DNA of 64,000 bases from Erythrobacter donghaensis (GTDB taxonomy: Bacteria; Pseudomonadota; Alphaproteobacteria; Sphingomonadales; Sphingomonadaceae): NCBI RefSeq assembly GCF_002155425.1, contig NZ_MUYG01000010.1:310001-374000 (forward strand), given 5' to 3'. Positions 7,565-16,471 of this stretch are shown one piece after another. Each line of letters opens with the position of its first letter. The first letter of the stretch is position 1. The position numbers and the translations under genes were made by a program. Under the pieces are notes generated by a model. That model searched no databases, was not told where the DNA came from, and was given only the letters and a program-made list of their open reading frames with translations.

Positions 7565-8425
7565 ATGATCATGCGCGGCGCGCTCGGTTCAGGTCTGGCG
7601 GCTCTCGCCGCTGCATTTCTGGCTGGCCCGCTGGTAGCGCAGGAGGCCGATGGCCCCGATGTCGAATTCCGGCAGGTTCCGGCCGTCTTCGTGCCGGCCA
7701 TGGCAGGGAGCGGTGAGGAGGTGTTCGAGGAAATCGGCATCGTCCTGCTGTTCCCGCTGCTCTGGCCTTCGTCCACACGCATTGATGAGGACGTGACACT
7801 CTCGTTCCGCGGCCAGCAGACCGTCATCAAGGCTGGCACCTTGCTGCCGCGGGTGATGGTCAGGAAGGCTGGCGAGACGGATATCTGGCGCCAGCCGTTC
7901 TGCGTCCGCTCGCGCAACAAGGCCCGCAACGAAGGGCTGCCCATCCTGCTCCAGCAGCTCAACGACCTGACCAAGAGCCTGCGCGACGGCCAGCTGTGCC
8001 TCGAAGACAGCGCCGGAGACGGCCAGCTCGATCGCGCGCTGGCGCTCGGATATGGCACGAAGGTGATCGACCTGGGCGAAATCCCCGCACAGCGCTACGA
8101 GGAAAAGCGCGGCGCGTTTATCGGGGAGGGGAATTCGGCGTTCCTCAGCCTGGCGACTGTCAGGGAGAATAGGGTCGAACTGGAGCTCAAGATCCTCATC
8201 GACGATGAATGGGTCGACCAGTTCGATTCGCTGCGAATGGGCGACATCACGCTGAACCGCAAGAACGTGTTCGCCGTCGGTGAAAAGTCGGCCTACAGCC
8301 CCTTTGCCGGGATCGAGATCGAATTGCTCGAAACCAACCGCCGCGACAATTCGGCGCGGATTCGCTGGCGACAGGTCAGCGACGAGGTTCGGGTCTATCC
8401 CATTCCCGAAAAGCGCAAGCTTTAG
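7565..8425 (+). CDS. exported protein of unknown function
   Basis: A 286-aa protein with a signal peptide (basic start, hydrophobic run to about residue 24, probable cleavage after LVA in GPLVAQEA). The mature part has two Cys (FCVRS and LCLED) that could form a disulfide, is rich in acidic and basic residues, and ends EVRVYPIPEKRKL. I do not recognise the family. GGGGG lies just before the ATG. It lies between cobS and the penicillin-binding protein on the same strand. Confidence 0.75.
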   Translation: MIMRGALGSGLAALAAAFLAGPLVAQEADGPDVEFRQVPAVFVPAMAGSGEEVFEEIGIVLLFPLLWPSSTRIDEDVTLSFRGQQTVIKAGTLLPRVMVRKAGETDIWRQPFCVRSRNKARNEGLPILLQQLNDLTKSLRDGQLCLEDSAGDGQLDRALALGYGTKVIDLGEIPAQRYEEKRGAFIGEGNSAFLSLATVRENRVELELKILIDDEWVDQFDSLRMGDITLNRKNVFAVGEKSAYSPFAGIEIELLETNRRDNSARIRWRQVSDEVRVYPIPEKRKL

Positions 8426-8471
8426 TCCCTCTTGCCCCCAAGTGTCCTATCCTGATAACACAGCGTCGACC

Positions 8472-10655
8472 ATGGCGCTGTTTGATCGATTCTGGAAAGG
8501 CTCCCGTGCCGATACGCCCGAAGGCGCGGGCAGGCCTGCCGGGTACTTCCCGCTGTATGAATCCTCGCGCCCCATTGAGGATGAGGACGACGACGATCTC
8601 CCGCGTCCCAAGGTCTCGGCCACGCCCGATTACGAGACATGGGACGCGCGGCTCGGCGAAATCGACGAGGCGCTGGTCGTTACCGAGAAGCGCCGCCTCA
8701 GGTGGTGGCAGCGCGATTACTGGCGCGCGCGCAGCAAGTGGTGGTGGACGGGGCGGGGCGTGCTGGCGGCGCTGGCGCTCTTCGTCACGCTGATCGGCTG
8801 GCTGGCGATCACCGCGCCGCTTTCCAAGAGCCTTGAGCCCATCGCGCCGCCGCAGGTGACGCTGCTCGCCAGCGACGGCACGCCAATCGCGCGGCAGGGG
8901 GCGGTGGTGGAGGCTCCGGTCAAGGTCGCCGACCTGCCACCGCACGTGGTCGAAGCCTTCCTCGCGATCGAGGACCGGCGGTTCTATTCGCATTGGGGGA
9001 TCGACCCGCGCGGGATCGCCCGGGCGGCGTGGACCGGCTATGGCGGCGGCTCGACGATCACCCAGCAGCTCGCCAAGTTCACCTTCCTCACCCCTGAGCA
9101 ATCCGTCAGCCGCAAGGCGCGCGAGGCGCTGATCGCGCTGTGGATGGAGAGCTGGCTGACCAAGGACGAGATTCTCGAGCGCTACCTCTCCAACGCCTAT
9201 TTCGGCGACAACCAGTATGGCTTGCGCGCCGCCAGCCTGCACTATTTCTACCGCCAGCCCGAAAAGCTGCGGCCCGAACAGGCGGCGATGCTGGCGGGGC
9301 TGTTGCAGGCGCCGTCGCGCTATGCGCCGACGAAGCATTACGACAAGGCGAAGAAGCGCATGGATCTGGTGATCCAGTCGATGGTCGATGTCGGCTATCT
9401 GACCAAGGCCGAGGCGGACGCGCTGCCCGATCCGCGCATCGACGTGCGCACCCGCGACGATAACCTGCCGACCGGCACCTATTTCGCCGACTGGGCGCTG
9501 CCGCTGGCGCGCGAGGGGATGGAGGCGAGCTATTCGAAGCAGACGCTCACCACCACGCTCGATTCGCGGCTGCAGGCGCTCGCCAGCCGGATCGTCGGCC
9601 GCGCGCCGCTGGGCAAGGCACAGGTTGCGCTGGTGGCGATGCGGCGCAATGGCGAGGTCGTGGCGATGGTGGGCGGGCGTGATTACCGCAAATCGCCCTT
9701 CAACCGCGTGACGCAGGCAAAGCGCCAGCCGGGATCGACCTTCAAGACCATCGTCTATCTCGCCGCGCTGGAGAACGGGTGGGAGCCGGACGACACCATC
9801 CCCAACACCCCGATAACGCAGGGCAGCTACCGCCCGAAAAACGCGCGCGAGCAATATTCCGACCAGATCACGCTGGAAGACGCCTTTGCCCGGTCGAGCA
9901 ATGTCGCGGCGGTGCGATTGTTTCAGGCGGTGGGCAGCGAGAAGGTGATCCGCACCGCGCGGCGGCTGGGCATTTCTTCGCCAATGACCGAGGGCGACCC
10001 GAGCCTCGCGCTCGGCACCTCCTCGATGACGCTGATGGAACTGACCGCGGCCTATGCCGGGATAGCCGCCAACGAATATCCGGTCGAACCCCATGCTTTC
10101 CCGCGCGGCGAGCAGAGCTGGCTCGAATGGCTGACCACCCGCACCGACAGCATGTCGAGCGGCACGCACGAGGATCTCGAAGGGATGCTGCGCGCCGCGA
10201 TCAACCGGGGGACGGGGCGCAATGCCGTGCTGCCCATCGCCAATTATGGCAAGACCGGCACGACTCAGGATTACCGCGACGCGCTGTTCGTGGGCTATGC
10301 GGGCGATCTGGTGGTGGGGGTGTGGGTCGGCAATGACGACAACACCCCGCTGGGCGGCATCACCGGCGGCAGTCTGCCCGCGCGGATCTGGGCCGATTTC
10401 ATGCGCGCCGCGCTCAAGATCGACGCCGCGCCCGCGCCGGTGGCGGAGGACACTCCCGATCCCGAAGGCCCGGTCCAGCCGCTCGACGTGATCGAAGGCG
10501 GCGAGATTCCTCTCGGCGAGGACGGCACCAGCCTCCAGGTCGACCGCGAGGGCATGACCTTGCGGCAGGAAGGCGTGCCGATCGAACTGCGGCTCGACGG
10601 GGGCGGGGTGGTGATCCAGCCCGCGCCTGCCCCAAGCGCGCAGCCGCCGCCGTGA
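8472..10655 (+). CDS. class A penicillin-binding protein (bifunctional transglycosylase/transpeptidase)
   Basis: A 727-aa PBP1-type enzyme that polymerises and cross-links peptidoglycan at the inner membrane. It has a cytoplasmic tail of about 95 residues with acidic run EDEDDDD, one membrane segment (about 96-116), and a GT51 domain with catalytic Glu167 in EDRRFYSHWGID and GGSTITQQLAK. The transpeptidase has Ser422 in PGSTFKT, SSN near 480 and KTGTT at 594-598. A 70-residue acidic and Pro-rich C-terminal tail follows. The start is the ATG giving MALFDRFWKG; the longer upstream reading overlaps the preceding gene. Confidence 0.93.
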   Translation: MALFDRFWKGSRADTPEGAGRPAGYFPLYESSRPIEDEDDDDLPRPKVSATPDYETWDARLGEIDEALVVTEKRRLRWWQRDYWRARSKWWWTGRGVLAALALFVTLIGWLAITAPLSKSLEPIAPPQVTLLASDGTPIARQGAVVEAPVKVADLPPHVVEAFLAIEDRRFYSHWGIDPRGIARAAWTGYGGGSTITQQLAKFTFLTPEQSVSRKAREALIALWMESWLTKDEILERYLSNAYFGDNQYGLRAASLHYFYRQPEKLRPEQAAMLAGLLQAPSRYAPTKHYDKAKKRMDLVIQSMVDVGYLTKAEADALPDPRIDVRTRDDNLPTGTYFADWALPLAREGMEASYSKQTLTTTLDSRLQALASRIVGRAPLGKAQVALVAMRRNGEVVAMVGGRDYRKSPFNRVTQAKRQPGSTFKTIVYLAALENGWEPDDTIPNTPITQGSYRPKNAREQYSDQITLEDAFARSSNVAAVRLFQAVGSEKVIRTARRLGISSPMTEGDPSLALGTSSMTLMELTAAYAGIAANEYPVEPHAFPRGEQSWLEWLTTRTDSMSSGTHEDLEGMLRAAINRGTGRNAVLPIANYGKTGTTQDYRDALFVGYAGDLVVGVWVGNDDNTPLGGITGGSLPARIWADFMRAALKIDAAPAPVAEDTPDPEGPVQPLDVIEGGEIPLGEDGTSLQVDREGMTLRQEGVPIELRLDGGGVVIQPAPAPSAQPPP

Positions 10656-10693
10656 TCCGGCGCGGCGGGTGAGCGCCCCGGTCGAAGCGGGGC

Positions 10694-11089
10694 TCAGACC
10701 ATCAGGATGTTCATGACCGCCGTGGCGATGGGCCGCGCGCGGTCGGTTTGCCAGGCTTCCACCGTGACATTGGCATTGCGCCGCCCCAGCCGGGTGATCC
10801 GCCCCACTGCAAAGCTCGCCTGCGACTTGCCCGCCGCGAGATACTGGACGGTGATGTTGATCGGCTTCATCACCGGATCGCGCCCCGCCGCCAGCAGCGC
10901 GGTGCGCAGGGCCGCATAGCCCGCATTCTCCAGCAGTCCCGCGGTCGCTCCGCCGTGGAAATGCTGCGGGCGGCCTTCGACCAGCGGGCCGAAATCGACC
11001 GTCAGGACAGGCATTCCGCCCTCGCTCTCGCCGGTCGCGACGATCCCGAGTGAGCGGGCATAGGCGGGCAGCTCCAGACCTTCAGGCAT
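10694..11089 (-). CDS. PaaI family thioesterase
   Basis: A 131-aa hotdog-fold protein with HFHGGATAGLLENAGYAA, the usual HGG-containing catalytic helix of PaaI-type acyl-CoA thioesterases, and a C-terminal VEAWQTDRARPIATAVMNILM strand. It overlaps the second thioesterase gene by 8 bases and is the last gene of the long minus-strand operon. A small hairpin (GCCCCG / CGGGGC, 10675-10693) lies between it and the convergent PBP gene. The acyl substrate is unknown. Confidence 0.88.
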   Translation of the reverse strand: MPEGLELPAYARSLGIVATGESEGGMPVLTVDFGPLVEGRPQHFHGGATAGLLENAGYAALRTALLAAGRDPVMKPINITVQYLAAGKSQASFAVGRITRLGRRNANVTVEAWQTDRARPIATAVMNILMV

Positions 11090-11564
11090 CGCCGCCTCCC
11101 TGCACCGCCGGGTTCGTGGAGCGCGGATCGGCGCCGATGGTCATGAAGACGCCCGCGACATGGGCGACCGGATCGTCGGGATCATCGTCATAGGCGATCC
11201 CGCGCACGAAGGCCGCCGAGCGGGTCAGCCGATAGCATTCGACCCGCCCGCGCACGCTCGCCCGTTCGCGCGCTGGGCGCTGGTAATCGACGCGCAGGTC
11301 AAGCGTGGCAACCGGCGCGAAGGTGCCGCGCGTCTGCCAGATCGCCATGCCGCTCGCCATGTCCATGAGGCTGATGATCGGCCCCGAGGCGAGCACCGGG
11401 CGGGTGGCATCCCCCAGCAGATCCTCGCGCCAGGGCAGTTCGAGCTCGACCCAATTGTCGCCCTGATCGGTGAAGCGCAGGCCCAGCCAGCCGGTGTGAC
11501 CGTGGCGGAAGAACCACTTGGAGGCTTCGCGCGCATCGAACCGGGGGGACGGGGGCGTGGTCAT
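11082..11564 (-). CDS. PaaI family thioesterase (second copy)
   Basis: A 160-aa hotdog protein, divergent in sequence from its neighbour. It has HTGWLGLRF near the N terminus, PVLASGPIISLMDMASGMAIW as the hotdog helix (Asp in place of the usual Glu), and DYQRPARERASVRGRVECYRLTRSAAF as the core strands. Paired hotdog genes in one operon may form heterodimers or act in sequence. The start is ambiguous: ATG at 11564 (MTTPPSP) or ATG at 11576, and neither has a clear ribosome site. Confidence 0.85.
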   Translation of the reverse strand: MTTPPSPRFDAREASKWFFRHGHTGWLGLRFTDQGDNWVELELPWREDLLGDATRPVLASGPIISLMDMASGMAIWQTRGTFAPVATLDLRVDYQRPARERASVRGRVECYRLTRSAAFVRGIAYDDDPDDPVAHVAGVFMTIGADPRSTNPAVQGGGDA

Positions 11565-11618
11565 GGCATGGCGCATAGGGGCAAGGATGCGCGGCGCGCA
11601 ATGGTCGAATTGGCAGGC

Positions 11619-11816
11619 CTAGGGCATCACCGCGATGACGATGCCGACGATCGCTGCGATCACCAGCACGATCAGGAACAGCCGCCAGCAACCCCGGCGA
11701 CGGCGACGGTCGGGAGCGAAGGCATCTGCGGCGACATCTGCACCAATGTCGCCCAAAACCTCGGCGGCGACCTCAACCGCGCCGCCGATCACCTCGCCGA
11801 CCGCATCGTCCACCAT
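11619..11816 (-). CDS. small predicted membrane protein
   Basis: A 65-aa protein: an acidic, Ala/Val-rich N half (VEVAAEVLGDIGADVAADAF), an RRRRR cluster near residue 40, then one hydrophobic segment (LFLIVLVIAAIVGIVIAVM) at the very C terminus, as in a tail-anchored protein. Its ATG directly follows the TAG of ruvX, with GGGGG about 10 bases upstream, which supports real translation. The family is not recognised. Confidence 0.65.
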   Translation of the reverse strand: MVDDAVGEVIGGAVEVAAEVLGDIGADVAADAFAPDRRRRRGCWRLFLIVLVIAAIVGIVIAVMP

Positions 11817-12305
11817 CTAGAGAATACCCCCCGCCAGCCGGTCGATCGCGCCTTGCAGGATTACCGCGGCGGCATGGCTGTCGATCGCGGCGGCGCGCTT
11901 GGCGCGGCTCATGTCTTGCCCGATCATCGCGGCTTCGGCGGCCTGGGTCGACCAGCGCTCGTCCCACAGCAAGACGGGGAGGGAGAAGGCCTCGGCGCAG
12001 TTGCGGGCATAGGCGCGGCTGGCCTGCGCGCGGGGGCCTTCGGAGCCGTCCATGTTGCGCGGCAGGCCGAGCACGATGCCGCGGATCGAGCGGCTCTTGA
12101 TGAGCGCCGCCAGCGTCTCGCGGTCGCGGCCCCACTTGCCTCGGCTTATGGTGGTGCCGTTGGTGGCAAAGCGCCATCCCGCATCGCAGGTCGCGGTGCC
12201 GATGGTCTTGGTGCCGAGGTCGAGCCCGAGCAGCGCGCCGCCCGCTTCCCCCACAGCCTCGCCAAAGGCGCGCGCGTCTTCGAAGATCAGGCCGGCGGTG
12301 TCCAC
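11817..12305 (-). CDS. ruvX: Holliday junction resolvase-like RuvX (YqgF)
   Basis: A 162-aa RNase H-fold protein. It shows LLGLDLGTKTIGTA with the first catalytic Asp, VLGLPRNMDGSEGPRA, LLWDERWST with the second acidic site, and IDSHAAAVILQ with the last Asp. RuvX proteins process the 5' end of pre-16S rRNA in E. coli. The start is taken as the GTG giving VDTAGLIFEDARAF. It overlaps the 3' end of the DUF3089 gene by 19 bases; no ATG lies between it and the conserved core. Confidence 0.88.
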   Translation of the reverse strand: MDTAGLIFEDARAFGEAVGEAGGALLGLDLGTKTIGTATCDAGWRFATNGTTISRGKWGRDRETLAALIKSRSIRGIVLGLPRNMDGSEGPRAQASRAYARNCAEAFSLPVLLWDERWSTQAAEAAMIGQDMSRAKRAAAIDSHAAAVILQGAIDRLAGGIL

Positions 12306-13435
12306 GCGTCCGCCCGCCGGATCACGTCCGCTTTGGTGTTGGCCCAGAACAGCGGCAGGTCGTAGACGTGGTAGTTGTTCCCCGGCAGCACATAGGCGCC
12401 CATTTCGGGCGGTGGGCCGATCAGCAGCAGGCCGCTGGGCGCGCAGCGGGCGGGGACCAGCGCAGGGACAAGCGTGCCGCTCTCCATCGTTGCCTCGGGC
12501 ACCAGCGTGCCGAGATTGGCGCTGGCGGGAGCCGTTCCTCCGACGCCGCCGGTGAGCGGATTGGTGCACAGGATCGGGCTGTTACCCGGCGCATCGCCAT
12601 CGAGCGCCGGGGTCTTGCCATAGGCTTCGAGCACCAGCGCCGGATCGGCCGGTTCGGCAAAGCTCGACCAGCTGATGATACAGCCGGTCTGGTTGGGCAC
12701 GGCGCAGGCCGGGAAGCCGATCACCGGCAGATCATGCTCCACCGAAACCGGCCAGCCGATCACATAGGCCGCCACCAGCCGCGCGGCGACGGGCGTAGCC
12801 TGCACTTCCTCGGCCAGCAGGCGCTTGAGGTGCAGCGACCCTTGCGAATGACCCGCCAGCACGATCGGCATGTCCGGATCGACCGAGGACAGGAAATAGC
12901 GGAACGCCTCGCGCACGTCGGCATAGGCAGCGTCGATCGCCTGCTTGCCCTCGGGCGCGTCGGTGAGGAAGGCGCCCATCGTCGCCTGACGATAGCGCGG
13001 GCCCCAGATTTCCGAGGCGGCATTGAAGGGGCTCGCCATGCCGCGCAGATAGATGCGCGCGATCCGCTCGGCTTCAGGGTCGCCGCCATTGGCGAGCGGG
13101 GCGTTCCAGCTGGTGCGGTTCACATAGCTGGTGGGATGGATGAAGAAGACTGCAAAGGCGCGCGCGGGCGGATCGGCGGGGGTGGGCAGCATGCCGCGAT
13201 CAGTGGCATAGGCCGGCTGCCAGCGCGCCGGGTCGCTCACCCCGATGCCGGGGCGCGAATACCACAGGGCGGGGTCTTCCCACGCATTGGCCTGCATCGG
13301 TGCTACGGGCGTGAAGTCGACCGAAGGCACCGTCGCCCACTTGGTCAGCTGCGCCGGAAACAGCGCCAGCGCAAAGCCGCCCGCGATCACCAGCACGATG
13401 CAGGCAGCGACAAAGTAGAGGAACTTGCGGGCCAT
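12287..13435 (-). CDS. DUF3089 domain alpha/beta-hydrolase-like protein
   Basis: A 382-aa protein with an N-terminal membrane anchor (about residues 4-26), so it is probably periplasmic and inner-membrane-tethered. The DUF3089 body includes FFIHPTSYVNRTSWNAPL, YRQATMGAFL, and the nucleophile elbow AGHSQGS, followed by YVIGWPV and CIISWSSFAEPAD. Four or more Cys in the C half may form disulfides. The substrate is unknown. It sits between lepB and ruvX, 20 bases after lepB. Confidence 0.88.
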   Translation of the reverse strand: MARKFLYFVAACIVLVIAGGFALALFPAQLTKWATVPSVDFTPVAPMQANAWEDPALWYSRPGIGVSDPARWQPAYATDRGMLPTPADPPARAFAVFFIHPTSYVNRTSWNAPLANGGDPEAERIARIYLRGMASPFNAASEIWGPRYRQATMGAFLTDAPEGKQAIDAAYADVREAFRYFLSSVDPDMPIVLAGHSQGSLHLKRLLAEEVQATPVAARLVAAYVIGWPVSVEHDLPVIGFPACAVPNQTGCIISWSSFAEPADPALVLEAYGKTPALDGDAPGNSPILCTNPLTGGVGGTAPASANLGTLVPEATMESGTLVPALVPARCAPSGLLLIGPPPEMGAYVLPGNNYHVYDLPLFWANTKADVIRRADAWTPPA

Positions 13436-13455
13436 GGCCGATGTGTCTCGTCAGC

Positions 13456-14358
13456 TCACTTGGCGGCCTGGCCCTCGGCCAGCGCGGGGCGCAGCGTCGT
13501 CCACGCCCGGTCGCCGCGAAGGCTGGAGAACCAGCTTGCCGGGTTCCAGGTGGTCGACCCGTCGAGGCTGAAAGTGATGAACTCGGCGCGCCCGCCGATA
13601 TTGGCCATCGGCACCGGCCCGCCAAGACCGTCGGCAATCGCCGGTGCGCGGCTGTCGGCGGAAAGATCGCGGTTGTCGCCCATCACGAAGACCGAATCCG
13701 CAGGCACGGTGATCTCGTCGTAATTGTCGAGATCCTGATCGCGGTAATCGATGGTGAGGTAGGTCGCGCCGTTTGGCAGGGTCTCGCGCCAGGTGGGCGG
13801 GTCGAAATAGTCGCGCCCGTCGGGGCCGGTCTTGCGATACTGCTCGAACGCCTGAAGGCACGCGCGCTCGCCGCTCTCGTCGCGGCACATCAGCTCCGGC
13901 TCGAACGGCAGGCGCACCTGAGGCACGACTTCGCGCTGGATCGGCTTGCCGTTGAGGATGATTACGCCATCCTTCACCGCGATCCGGTCTCCCGGCAGGG
14001 CGACCACGCGCTTGATGTAGTCGATATCCTCATCCGGGTGCACAGGGATCACGATGTCGCCATATTGCGGCGTCGCCGGCCAGATCCGCCAGCTGCCGCG
14101 CGGCAGCAGGTGGAAGCTCGCCGAGGCCCATGACCAGCCATAGGGATATTTGCTCACCACCAGCCGGTCGCCCACCCACAGGGTCGGCATCATCGAGGTC
14201 GAGGGGATGTAGAACGGCTTGGCGACGAGGCTGTGGAACGCCAGCACCGCCAGCAGCATCAGCGCAAGGCCGCGGATTTCGGCGAGCCAGTTGACCTTGT
14301 CGGATGCGTCGCTGTCAGTCACGCTCGGGCTTTCGTCGGTTGCGATGGGGGTTGCCAT
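13456..14358 (-). CDS. lepB: signal peptidase I
   Basis: A 300-aa type I signal peptidase with a Ser/Lys dyad: Ser55 in PSTSMMPTL, just after a single membrane segment (about 28-46), and Lys116 in YIKRVVALPGDR. Box E (GDNRDLSADSR) is also present. It removes signal peptides from exported proteins on the periplasmic face. The ATG at 14358 has GAAGAG about 7 bases upstream; a TTG 15 bases earlier is an alternative. It follows acpS, but rnc and era, which often follow lepB in alphaproteobacteria, are not here. Confidence 0.93.
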   Translation of the reverse strand: MATPIATDESPSVTDSDASDKVNWLAEIRGLALMLLAVLAFHSLVAKPFYIPSTSMMPTLWVGDRLVVSKYPYGWSWASASFHLLPRGSWRIWPATPQYGDIVIPVHPDEDIDYIKRVVALPGDRIAVKDGVIILNGKPIQREVVPQVRLPFEPELMCRDESGERACLQAFEQYRKTGPDGRDYFDPPTWRETLPNGATYLTIDYRDQDLDNYDEITVPADSVFVMGDNRDLSADSRAPAIADGLGGPVPMANIGGRAEFITFSLDGSTTWNPASWFSSLRGDRAWTTLRPALAEGQAAK

Positions 14359-14369
14359 GGGAGGGCTCT

Positions 14370-14771
14370 TCAAAGGGGAACGGCTTCGATGATGACGAAG
14401 GCCTGCGCCCAGGGGTGATCGTCGGTAAGCGTCAGGTGTATGCGCGCCTCATGGCCTTTTGGCGTCATTTCTTCAAGCCGCAAAGCCGCCCCGCCGGTGA
14501 GCGCCAGCGTCGGCGCGCCCGAGGGGGCGTTGACGACGCCGATGTCCTTCATGAAGACGCCGCGCTTGAACCCGGTGCCGACCGCCTTGGAGAAGGCCTC
14601 TTTGGCGGCGAAACGCTTGGCGTAGGTGCCCGCGATGGTGAAGGGGCGGCGGCGCGCCTTGGCGATCTCGACATCGGTGAAGACGCGGTTCTCGAACCGC
14701 TCGCCATAGCGGGCGAGCGAATTGCCGATCCGCTCGATATTGCAGAGGTCGCTGCCCATGCCGATGATCAT
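14370..14771 (-). CDS. acpS: holo-[acyl-carrier-protein] synthase
   Basis: A 133-aa AcpS-type phosphopantetheinyl transferase that moves 4'-phosphopantetheine from CoA to acyl carrier protein. It has [14 protein letters not shown] with the metal-binding Asp, [15 protein letters not shown] with the conserved Glu and Lys, and a C-terminal ALRLEEM...[19 protein letters not shown]. The start overlaps the stop of the upstream membrane-protein gene as ATGA. The length is usual for the family. Confidence 0.93.
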   Translation of the reverse strand: MIIGMGSDLCNIERIGNSLARYGERFENRVFTDVEIAKARRRPFTIAGTYAKRFAAKEAFSKAVGTGFKRGVFMKDIGVVNAPSGAPTLALTGGAALRLEEMTPKGHEARIHLTLTDDHPWAQAFVIIEAVPL

Positions 14772-15052
14772 TTGAGCGCCCTTATAATCACCGCCACCAG
14801 CAGGCCCACCGCGACCACGTGGAGCATCACCTGCGCCTTGAACAGCGGGTGCGCGAAGTCGCCCTTGGCCACCCGGGACGCGCCGACGAAGCCGAAGATC
14901 ATCAGCGCCACCCAGCCGACGGCGAAGACCTGCATCACCCCGGTATTGAGTGCAAAGCCGAGAAAGCCGACCGCGAGCAGGAACAGCGCGGCGGCGGCCA
15001 AGGCCCAGCGCTTCTGCGCACCGGTGAGCGTGGGGAGTTCGGGCTCGCTCAC
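14768..15052 (-). CDS. small integral membrane protein
   Basis: A 94-aa protein with three predicted membrane segments (about 16-36, 39-58 and 72-91) and the short conserved-looking loop [16 protein letters not shown]. Genes of this kind sit between pdxJ and acpS in several Sphingomonadales, but I do not know a function. It starts 2 bases after the pdxJ stop and ends overlapping acpS. Confidence 0.75.
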   Translation of the reverse strand: MSEPELPTLTGAQKRWALAAAALFLLAVGFLGFALNTGVMQVFAVGWVALMIFGFVGASRVAKGDFAHPLFKAQVMLHVVAVGLLVAVIIRALK

Positions 15053-15054
15053 GC

Positions 15055-15819
15055 CTAGCGCACCTCGTCCATCAGCTCGCGCATCCGGCGGATCGCGTTT
15101 TCGAGGCCGACGAACACCGCCTCGCCGATCAGATAGTGGCCGATGTTGAGTTCCGCGATCTGCGGGATGGCCGCGATGGGCTGGACGTTGTCGAAGGTGA
15201 GGCCGTGGCCCGCGTGCGGCTCGATCCCGTTCTTGGTGGCGAGCGCGGCCATGTCGGTGATGCGGCGCAATTCGCGGGTCACGCGCTCGGCGTCATTATC
15301 GAGGAAGGCGTGGGCATACTCGCCGGTGTGGAATTCGACCACCGGCGCGCCGAGGCGCAGCGCGGCGTCCAATTGGCGCTCGTCCGCCTCGATGAACAGC
15401 GAGACGCGGATGCCCGCGGCGCGCAGTTCCTCGCAGATAGGCGCCAACGTGTTGTGCATCCCCTCCGCGTCGAGCCCGCCCTCGGTGGTGCGCTCCTCGC
15501 GCTTTTCGGGGACGATGCAGGCGGCGTGCGGCTTGTGGCGCAGCGCAATGGCGAGCATCTCGGGCGTTGCCGCCATTTCGAGATTGAGCGGCAGGTTCGT
15601 CGCCGCCTGAATGCGGGCGAGGTCCTCGTCGCGGATGTGGCGGCGATCTTCGCGCAGGTGCGCGGTGATCCCGTCACCGCCGACCGCTGCGACAATCTCC
15701 GCCGCGCGCACCGGATCGGGATGATCCCCGCCGCGCGCGTTGCGGATCGTGGCGACGTGGTCGATGTTGACGCCCAATCTGAGGGGATTGGGGCGTAGGG
15801 GGCGGGGGGAGTGGGTCAG
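15055..15819 (-). CDS. pdxJ: pyridoxine 5'-phosphate synthase
   Basis: A 254-aa TIM-barrel enzyme that condenses deoxyxylulose phosphate with aminoacetone phosphate to pyridoxine 5'-phosphate. Family marks are [62 protein letters not shown] and [15 protein letters not shown] (each shorter in the key residues HxxT, E and H). The proposed start is CTG at 15819, giving [18 protein letters not shown]. It has AAGGA 6-7 bases upstream inside the pyrE end. The first TTG, at 15777, has no ribosome site and would leave only one residue before GVN. Confidence 0.92.
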   Translation of the reverse strand: MTHSPRPLRPNPLRLGVNIDHVATIRNARGGDHPDPVRAAEIVAAVGGDGITAHLREDRRHIRDEDLARIQAATNLPLNLEMAATPEMLAIALRHKPHAACIVPEKREERTTEGGLDAEGMHNTLAPICEELRAAGIRVSLFIEADERQLDAALRLGAPVVEFHTGEYAHAFLDNDAERVTRELRRITDMAALATKNGIEPHAGHGLTFDNVQPIAAIPQIAELNIGHYLIGEAVFVGLENAIRRMRELMDEVR

Positions 15820-15821
15820 GG

Positions 15822-16403
15822 CTATTCCTTCCGGCTGCCGGGCTTCGTCACTTCTACGGCCGCCAGGCTCGCGGGGATGTCATTCTCGTCATAGGTCGGA
15901 AAATCAATGGCGAGCAGCGGGTAGAAGGGCACGCCCAGATCGACCGACCCGCAAGACCGGTCGATGATTGCGCATTCGGCGATCACCTCGCCGCCTTCGC
16001 GGGCGACCGCTGCGATGGCTTCGCGGCTGGAGAGGCCGGTGGTGACCACGTCCTCGACCATCAGCACCTTCGCGCCCTTTTCGAGAGCAAAGCCGCGGCG
16101 CAGGTGGAACACGCCGTCCGGGCGTTCGAGGAACAGCGCGTCCTTGCCCAGTGCCCGGCCGACTTCGTGGCCGATGATGATCCCGCCCATCGCCGGGGAG
16201 ACGACGACATCGACCTGTTCGCGCACCTCGGCAGGGATGCCCGCCACCACTGCCTCGGCCAGCCGCGCGGCGCGTGCGGGGTTCATCAACACCCGCGCGC
16301 ATTGGAGATAGTGCCCGCTGTGCCGCCCCGACGACAGCTTGAAATGGCCTTCGAGCAGCGCGCCCGACTGGCGGAATTCGGCGAGAACTTCTTTTTGCGT
16401 CAC
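15822..16403 (-). CDS. pyrE: orotate phosphoribosyltransferase
   Basis: A 193-aa type I phosphoribosyltransferase making OMP from orotate and PRPP. The PRPP loop is VLMVEDVVTTGLSS, and GHFKLSSGRHSGHYLQCARV and SPAMGGIIIGHEVGR are family-typical. It starts with GTG, with GAGG 7 bases before it. It is the first gene of the minus-strand pyrE-pdxJ-acpS-lepB operon. pyrC lies at 33 kb, so the pathway genes are dispersed. Confidence 0.93.
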   Translation of the reverse strand: MTQKEVLAEFRQSGALLEGHFKLSSGRHSGHYLQCARVLMNPARAARLAEAVVAGIPAEVREQVDVVVSPAMGGIIIGHEVGRALGKDALFLERPDGVFHLRRGFALEKGAKVLMVEDVVTTGLSSREAIAAVAREGGEVIAECAIIDRSCGSVDLGVPFYPLLAIDFPTYDENDIPASLAAVEVTKPGSRKE

Positions 16404-16441
16404 AGGGCTTCCTCATGGAAAACGTTGGGGAAATGGCCGAC

Positions 16442-16471
16442 TTGCGCTTGCCACATGGCGGCTTGCATAAT
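16442..16471 (+). promoter_or_regulatory. possible sigma70-type promoter for the cox operon
   Basis: Within the 245-bp gap between pyrE and coxB, TTGCGC (16442-16447) and CATAAT (16466-16471) are 18 bp apart. They would give a leader of about 170 nt before coxB. The rest of the gap shows no gene. Low certainty, as only hexamer similarity supports it. Confidence 0.35.

Noticed and set aside
10675-10693. GCCCCG/CGGGGC hairpin after the penicillin-binding protein gene
   Set aside because: Only six pairs and no T run; too weak to be called a terminator.
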